Shown piece after piece: positions 59,404 to 64,000 of a stretch of 64,000 nt of DNA. The notes below the pieces were generated by a model. It ran no database searches and was not told the origin of the DNA. It was given only the letters and a program-made list of their open reading frames with translations. The stretch comes from Deltaproteobacteria bacterium. Lineage in GTDB: Bacteria > Myxococcota_A > UBA796 > UBA2385. Position numbers and translations under genes: made by a program. The stretch spans positions 168,241-232,240 of the forward strand of contig JAGYJW010000006.1 of assembly GCA_018401435.1 (NCBI GenBank). Reading direction: 5' to 3'. The number at the start of each line of letters is the position of its first letter. Positions within the stretch are counted from its first letter, which is position 1.

Positions 59404-59871
59404 GTGTCCCTGATCGCCCTCGCCCTCGCAGCCCCCCTCTACGCGGGCACCGGCGTGCCCGCGGTCTCGGGTGCCTTGCAGTCGGACTTCACCGACACCG
59501 TCCTGACCGGCATGCCGCCCGCCCTGACCCTGTGGGCCCCCGAACACGAGGTGGCCTTCTACGTCGAATGCACCGCCGGCGACGAGATCCTGCGTTTTGA
59601 GACCGGCGCGGTCCCCAAGGGCGAGCGCCGCCTCTTCTTGCTGCGCTTCGAACAGGAGCGACGCGCCGCCGACTGTGTGGTCTCGGCGCGCATGGCCAAT
59701 GGGCTCGCTGAAAACAAGCCGCTGGCGCTTGTTTGGAAGGTTGAGGATCCGGTGGAGGCGCCGAAGGCCGACGACAAGCCCGCCGCCAAGGAGCCCGCCG
59801 CCGACCCGCCGGCCGCCGCGGAATCGACGGTCATCGAGGTGCCTCCCAAGGCGCCGCCCGCCCCGCGTTGA
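59404..59871 (+). CDS. Small secreted protein, unknown
   Basis: A 155-residue protein with a short signal peptide (LIALALAAPLYAG) and a mature beta-rich part (LTLWAPEHEVAFYVECTAGD, RRLFLLRFEQERRAADCVVS) holding one cysteine pair. A Lys/Pro/Ala/Asp-rich tail follows. GGAGG precedes the GTG start at 59404. No family was recognised; probably periplasmic. It lies 28 bp after the thioesterase gene and is convergent with the EamA gene, 4 bp apart. Confidence 0.6.
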   Translation: MSLIALALAAPLYAGTGVPAVSGALQSDFTDTVLTGMPPALTLWAPEHEVAFYVECTAGDEILRFETGAVPKGERRLFLLRFEQERRAADCVVSARMANGLAENKPLALVWKVEDPVEAPKADDKPAAKEPAADPPAAAESTVIEVPPKAPPAPR

Positions 59872-59875
59872 TGGC

Positions 59876-60742
59876 TCAGCGCCGGGTGGCGATGGCCACG
59901 CCCACCAGCACCACCAGGCCGCCGCCCAGCTCCCGAAGGGTCGGCAGCTCCCCCAAGACCAGCGCGCCGAGTGCCGCCGCCCCCACCGGCTCCAGCAAGA
60001 CGAAGGCGGTCACGATCGCCGCCGGCAGGTAGCGGACGGCGTAGTTCATGCCCACATGGCCCAGCAGCTGGGGCCCCAGGGTGAGGCCGGCGATGGCCAG
60101 CCAGGTCCCGGTCGAGAAGCCCACCAGCGGCGTCCGGGTCGCCAGCGCCACGGGAAGCAGCGCCCCCGCGCAGCTGAGGCAGACCAGGGCGCCATAGGGG
60201 CCGATGCCCACCCGCTGGCGCACGCTGCGCCCGGCCAGCAGGTATAGGGCGGCCAGCAGCCCGCCCAGCAAGGCGAGCAGGTCGCCGGATAGGGTGGCGC
60301 GATCGCTGAGGTCGCCGCTCATCAAGGCGCTGCCCAGCACGGCGGCCCCAACGCCGACAAAGAAGCGCCGGTGTGGCTTCTCACCCAGGAGCAGCCAGCC
60401 CAGCAGGCCCGTCCACACCGGGCTCAAGCAGACCAGGAGCGTGGAGCGCAGCACCGTCGTGAGGCCCAGCGACGAGAACCAGGCCACGAAGTGCCCCGCC
60501 AACAACAAGCCCGCGACGGGCATCAGCCAGCGATCCCGCGGGGTCGCCGACAACAAGCTCGACCGCGGGCCGGATGCGAGCAGGCTGGGGCTCAGCATCA
60601 GGCCCACGGCGCCGGTGCGCCAGAAGGCGAGGGCGACCGGGCTGGCGTCGGGGGCCAGGCGCACCAGCACCGCCGCTGCGCTGATGGCGGCGATGGCCAC
60701 CCCGAGCACCAGGCTCGGCGAGATGCGGGGGGCCTCATTCAT
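59876..60742 (-). CDS. EamA/DMT-family exporter
   Basis: From the ATG at 60742 the product is 288 residues with about ten hydrophobic helices in two EamA halves. The first contains LAFWRTGAVGLML and the conserved end-of-half helix WTGLLGWLLLGEKP. The second contains IVTAFVLLEPVGAAALGALV followed by LGELPTLREL. Members export amino acids, sugars or nucleosides; the substrate cannot be told. A longer in-frame start exists 96 bp upstream but overlaps the divergent hydrolase gene. Its start is 49 bp from that gene. Confidence 0.9.
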   Translation of the reverse strand: MNEAPRISPSLVLGVAIAAISAAAVLVRLAPDASPVALAFWRTGAVGLMLSPSLLASGPRSSLLSATPRDRWLMPVAGLLLAGHFVAWFSSLGLTTVLRSTLLVCLSPVWTGLLGWLLLGEKPHRRFFVGVGAAVLGSALMSGDLSDRATLSGDLLALLGGLLAALYLLAGRSVRQRVGIGPYGALVCLSCAGALLPVALATRTPLVGFSTGTWLAIAGLTLGPQLLGHVGMNYAVRYLPAAIVTAFVLLEPVGAAALGALVLGELPTLRELGGGLVVLVGVAIATRR

Positions 60743-60791
60743 CCCGGGTCGGCCGATGGTTAGGTGCGTCGGCAAGAAGCGGAGGTCGCCG

Positions 60792-61280
60792 ATGATCTTG
60801 TGGGCGCATGGACTGGAAGGATCGCCCACGGGCCTCAAGGTGCGGGCGCTGCGCGCGGCGGGGCTGACGGTCAGGCCCCCGACGGCCGCGGGCTGCCCCT
60901 CGCTCCGCGGGTGGCCCTGCTCGATGCGGCGGCCGCGCGGCTGCGCCCAGGGGCCTCTGCTGCTCGCCGGCTCCAGCTATGGCGGGCTGGCCGCGGCCGG
61001 CTGGCGGCCACCCACCCCGGGCGCTTCATCGCCTGCTGCTGCTCGCCCCGCCTTGCACCACAACGAGCCGCCCCTGCCGCCTGCGTGGGCGCCGCGGCCG
61101 CCGGCCGGGATGCCGGTCCGGGTGCTGCATGGCCTGTTGGACGACATCGTGCCCATCGCTGCAAGCCGGGCCTATGTGGCGGGTGCGGCGGCCGCCGGGC
61201 TGATCGAGGTGCAAGACCGGCATGATCTCTCGGGCTCCTTGGCGAAGATCGTCGCCCTGGCGCAGGAACTGGGGGGCTGA
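60792..61280 (+). CDS. Small alpha/beta hydrolase (YqiA-like), compensating frameshifts
   Basis: A 162-codon ORF with GGAGG before its ATG. It begins MILWAHGLEGSPTGLKVRAL, has the nucleophile elbow GSSYGG (Ser), an aspartate in LHGLLDDIVPIAAS and the histidine in VQDRHDLSGS. These give a complete Ser-Asp-His triad of the YqiA/UPF0227 esterase type. Two segments, near 60870-60950 and 61010-61060, read more naturally in another frame, for example PDGRGLPLAPRVALLDAAAA. This suggests paired indels inside an intact gene. Esterase or thioesterase activity on unknown small acyl substrates is likely. Confidence 0.7.
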   Translation: MILWAHGLEGSPTGLKVRALRAAGLTVRPPTAAGCPSLRGWPCSMRRPRGCAQGPLLLAGSSYGGLAAAGWRPPTPGASSPAAARPALHHNEPPLPPAWAPRPPAGMPVRVLHGLLDDIVPIAASRAYVAGAAAAGLIEVQDRHDLSGSLAKIVALAQELGG

Positions 61281-61292
61281 GGCGGCCCGGCC

Positions 61293-63371
61293 TCAGAGAG
61301 CGGGCACCCGCAGAAGCCAGACCTCGCCCTGGCCGCCAGAGCCGCCCGCGCCAGGGGCCCCCACGATGAGATCGGCGGCGCGGACCCCATCTCCGTCGAT
61401 ATCGCCGGGAGCGAGCAGCTGGCCGCCAATGGCGTCGGCGCTGGTCGATCCCGACAGGCGCACCGTCGCCGCCCCTCGGTCCAACGAGCCCGCCCAGCCG
61501 CTCTCATCGCTGAAGATCCACAGCTCGCCCGCGCCGCTGGCCGCGTCGGGGGCGCCAATCACCACATCGTCCAGGCCGTCGCCCGTCAGGTCCTCCGACA
61601 GGGCCACCGATGCGCCCACCTGTGCGCGATCATCGCCCACCACCGTGATGTAGCGAAGGCCGCTCATCTCGCTGAGGGCGATGTTGCTGCCTTGCAGCGC
61701 GCTGTCGTGGCCGAAGACGATGAAGGCGGCGCCATCGTCGGCCTCGCCCCCCGGGCGCGCGCCGGGAGACCCGATGACGAAGTCGTCGTAGCCGTCACCG
61801 TCCAGGTCCCGGCCGGCCGCGAGGGCGGCGCCAAAACGCCCGCCGCTGCCATTCCCCCGAATCACCGCCGTGGCGTCGTCCAGGTCGTAGCCCAGGGGCT
61901 CGGGGGCGCGCTGGGCGCTGGCCAGCACCACCAGCCCGACCGGATCGGCGCCGCTCAAGCGTCCGCCCGGGGCGCCCACCAGCACGTCCTGCCCGAGATC
62001 GCCGTCGGGATCTCCCGCCCAGGCCACCACCGCGCCCAGCTGGGCGGCGGATCCGATCCCGGTGCCCGTCACGCGGGTGCCGGTGAAGCCCTCGAAGTAC
62101 ACGGCCTCGTCGTTGAGCACCATGTGGGTGAGCGCCCGGCGCTCCTGCCGGCCGGAAGGGTAGAGGATGGCGAAGGCGCCCTGGCCGCCATGGGCCGACG
62201 CGACGCCCGGCGCGCCCACCAGGATGTCGGCGATGTCGTCGCCGTTGACGTCGGGGCCCACGGCCACCGCGGCCCCCAGGCGGTCGCCGGGGCTGTTGCC
62301 CTCCACCCGCAGCTGCCAGGCGGAATCGCTGAGGGCGGTGAGGCCGATGGGGCCCTCGAAGACCAGCACGGCGCCCACCTGCGCGGCGGTCTCGTCCCAG
62401 GTGGGGTTGCCCACGACCAGCTCGGCAAAGCCGTCGTCGTCGAAGATGGGCGCCGCGTCTACGGCCGCACCAAAGCGCGAGGGGGCCTCGGTGGCGATGA
62501 CGGCGAAGGCCGAGGACTCGCCCTCCAGGCCGGCGCCGCTGAGGTCTCCGGCGAGGGCCAGCACCCGCCCGCCCAGGCCGGTGCTGGAGCTGGGAGCGGG
62601 CGACCCGACAAAGACCGTCACCACGCCATCCGCGTCCCGGTCGCCCACAGCGAGGCTGCTGCCGAATTCCTCTCCGCCAAAGAGGTCGGTGGCGATGGCA
62701 GAGAGGGTGCCTTCCGCGTCCAGGGCGCAGCCATCGGCGGAGCCGTCGCAGTCGTCGTCCTTGCCGTTGTTGCAGGTCTCGTCCTCACTCGGATTGACGT
62801 CGGGATCGGCGTCTTCGCAGTCGCCGGGCGTCTCGCTGCTGTCGGCGGGCGCCTCGCAGGCCTCGGTGCTGGCATCGGCGCGCCCAAAGCCGTCGCCATC
62901 GGCATCGGCATACCAGGTGTGCTTGGGGGCCAGGGTCTCGGGATCGCAGTCCTCGTCCACCGCCGCGCCATCGTTGCAGATCTCGGTGGCGTCGGGGTTC
63001 ACGTCGGCGCTGCTGTCGTCGCAATCCGTGGCGTCCAGCACATGTCCGGCGGGGGCGGTGCAGGCCAGGGTAGAGGCGGCCGTCGGGTCGCCAAAGCCGT
63101 CGCCGTCGGCGTCGGGGAACCAGGCATCGGCGTCCGCGCCGTCCTCCAGGCTGCCGTCGCAATCCGAGTCGATGGCGTCGCAGCGCTCCTCGGCGCCAGG
63201 GTGCACCTGCGGGTCCTGGTCGTCGCAGTCGTCCCCGCCAAAGGCGCGATCGGTGTGGCCGTCCTGGTCAAAGTCCAAGCGGGCGTCGTATTCGTCGTCG
63301 CTGATCCGCACGCAGCCGCCCAGCAGGAGCAGGCCGATCGCCGGAGACAGCGCCCATCGAAGCGTCCTCAT
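61293..63371 (-). CDS. Lipoprotein with MopE-like repeats and FG-GAP propeller
   Basis: A 692-residue protein with a lipobox at LLLLGGC. Three MopE-like repeats follow (DCDDQDPQVHPGAEERCDAI followed by DSDCDGSLE; DCDDSSADVNPDATEICNDG; DCEDADPDVNPSEDETCNNG). About seven FG-GAP repeats then follow (GPDVNGDDIADILVGA, GRDLDGDGYDDFVIGS, SEDLTGDGLDDVVIGA, GDIDGDGVRAADLIVGA). It probably binds calcium at the surface. Its ATG overlaps the stop of the upstream TM/Pro-Ala-rich gene (ATGA), so the two are coupled. A GTG at 63377 is an alternative start. Confidence 0.88.
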   Translation of the reverse strand: MRTLRWALSPAIGLLLLGGCVRISDDEYDARLDFDQDGHTDRAFGGDDCDDQDPQVHPGAEERCDAIDSDCDGSLEDGADADAWFPDADGDGFGDPTAASTLACTAPAGHVLDATDCDDSSADVNPDATEICNDGAAVDEDCDPETLAPKHTWYADADGDGFGRADASTEACEAPADSSETPGDCEDADPDVNPSEDETCNNGKDDDCDGSADGCALDAEGTLSAIATDLFGGEEFGSSLAVGDRDADGVVTVFVGSPAPSSSTGLGGRVLALAGDLSGAGLEGESSAFAVIATEAPSRFGAAVDAAPIFDDDGFAELVVGNPTWDETAAQVGAVLVFEGPIGLTALSDSAWQLRVEGNSPGDRLGAAVAVGPDVNGDDIADILVGAPGVASAHGGQGAFAILYPSGRQERRALTHMVLNDEAVYFEGFTGTRVTGTGIGSAAQLGAVVAWAGDPDGDLGQDVLVGAPGGRLSGADPVGLVVLASAQRAPEPLGYDLDDATAVIRGNGSGGRFGAALAAGRDLDGDGYDDFVIGSPGARPGGEADDGAAFIVFGHDSALQGSNIALSEMSGLRYITVVGDDRAQVGASVALSEDLTGDGLDDVVIGAPDAASGAGELWIFSDESGWAGSLDRGAATVRLSGSTSADAIGGQLLAPGDIDGDGVRAADLIVGAPGAGGSGGQGEVWLLRVPAL

Positions 63372-64000
63372 CGACACACCTTCAAGGCTGCGCGGCAGCG
63401 GAGCACCCGCTCTTCGCCGGCCGCGATTTGCACGCTGCCCACGGTCACCGGGTCCACCCCGTCAAAGAAGGCCGTCACCTGGTAGGTCCCCGGCGGGACG
63501 GACCCCGCGGGGAAGCGCCCTGCAGACGACTCCAGCCAGATGTTGCGGGCGTCCCCGGTGAACACCACCCGTCCCTGGGTGGGGTCCGCGGCATCAGGAA
63601 CTGCGGCTGCCGGGGCGTCGGCCACCGCCTCGGGCTCGGGGGCGGCGGGGGCGACCGGCTCTGCCCCACTGCCCGATTCTGCACGTTGAGACGGCGTGTC
63701 GGCGCTTTGTGGCGGCGATGCTGCACCCGATGCATCGCGATCCCGCGGTGCCGGACGCGGGGGCGCTGCTTCGGGGCGCGGGGCCGCGGACGCGTCATCC
63801 TGCGGGGCCACCGAGACCACCGCGACGGGCTCAGCGCTGGCGGGCTCCGCAGCCGGGGCTGGGTCGCTCTGGGCGCGCGCGGCGTCGGGCAGGCTTGTGG
63901 GCGCCGTCGCGGATCCGCGCCACTGGCTCCACCCAAAGCCCATCCCCACGGCGAATACCAGCAGGGCGGCCAGGCTCAGCCCGGCGGTGACGCGCTGGGC
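63368..64000 (-). CDS. TM-anchored Pro/Ala-rich protein, 5' part outside the window
   Basis: Only the last 210 codons are in the window. They contain a membrane helix (AGLSLAALLVFAVGMGFGW), a long Pro/Ala/Glu-rich linker and a C-terminal beta-sandwich with VPPGTYQVTAFFDGVDPVTV followed by GSVQIAAGEERVLRC. This is like a PEGA-type domain. The layout matches the C-terminal half of the Ser/Thr kinase at 49557-51365, so a kinase domain may lie upstream outside the window; this cannot be seen. It is coupled by ATGA to the MopE/FG-GAP lipoprotein gene. Confidence 0.7.
   Translation of the reverse strand, partial: AQRVTAGLSLAALLVFAVGMGFGWSQWRGSATAPTSLPDAARAQSDPAPAAEPASAEPVAVVSVAPQDDASAAPRPEAAPPRPAPRDRDASGAASPPQSADTPSQRAESGSGAEPVAPAAPEPEAVADAPAAAVPDAADPTQGRVVFTGDARNIWLESSAGRFPAGSVPPGTYQVTAFFDGVDPVTVGSVQIAAGEERVLRCRAALKVCR

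Overview
The window is very GC-rich, mostly coding DNA on both strands. It looks like a chromosomal segment of a flagellated deltaproteobacterium of the Myxococcota type. The reasons are four secreted lipoproteins with MopE-like 'DCDD...NDCDG' repeats (three of them with FG-GAP propeller repeats), a MYXO-CTERM-like tail on a peptidase, a eukaryote-type Ser/Thr kinase with a Pro/Ala-rich linker, a CarH-type B12 photoreceptor and a flagellin. No rRNA, tRNA or CRISPR was seen.

Layout. 1-3.4 kb: a broken TauE-like permease, an RsuA-family pseudouridine synthase, and an ABC solute-binding protein fused to a MalF-type permease. 3.4-6.4 kb: accessory DNA. It holds an IS4/IS701-like element inserted exactly at the stop codon of that fusion, plus a ~1 kb segment flanked by a 22-bp repeat of the gene's 3' end. 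6.4-10.4 kb: an alkB-tetR-membrane protein operon with a visible promoter and palindromic operator, and a secreted protein. 10.4 kb: the MalG partner, about 7 kb away from its fusion partner. 11-15.7 kb: CarH-like regulator, NRDE protein, RibD-like reductase, rRNA/tRNA uracil methyltransferase. 15.7-24.7 kb: propeller-amidohydrolase, DUF6882-like protein, membrane protein, 5'-nucleotidase, M23 peptidase. 24.7-26.5 kb: an HsdM/half-HsdS pair without an R subunit. 26.6-34 kb: membrane protein, GNAT, Ski2-like helicase, large HExxH-propeller-barrel protein. 34-36.6 kb: CpxP/CpxR/CpxA-like stress operon. 36.6-42.7 kb: mini flagellar rod-like protein, His-rich Nfu_N protein, homocysteine methyltransferase, MopE lipoprotein, flagellin. 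42.8-56.2 kb: MopE/FG-GAP lipoproteins, HDOD response regulator with a degenerate kinase, lipoprotein, barrel protein, Ser/Thr kinase, and a protein carrying two PilT ATPase modules in tandem. 56.2-64 kb: AlbA-type protein, COG3146 acyltransferase, thioesterase, EamA exporter, hydrolase, another MopE/FG-GAP lipoprotein, and the end of a TM-anchored Pro/Ala-rich protein.

A general caution: at least a dozen conserved genes carry single-base-type frameshifts, several of them compensating pairs. This fits assembly or sequencing indels better than real decay, so frameshifted genes are given here as one feature over their whole span.

Most notable: the PilT-PilT fusion, the repeated kinase (or TM/Pro-Ala protein) plus MopE/FG-GAP lipoprotein gene pair, the SBP-permease fusion split from its partner by an island-like insertion, the orphan methylase with a half specificity subunit, the minimal flagellar rod-like protein, and the His-rich Fe-S scaffold-type protein.
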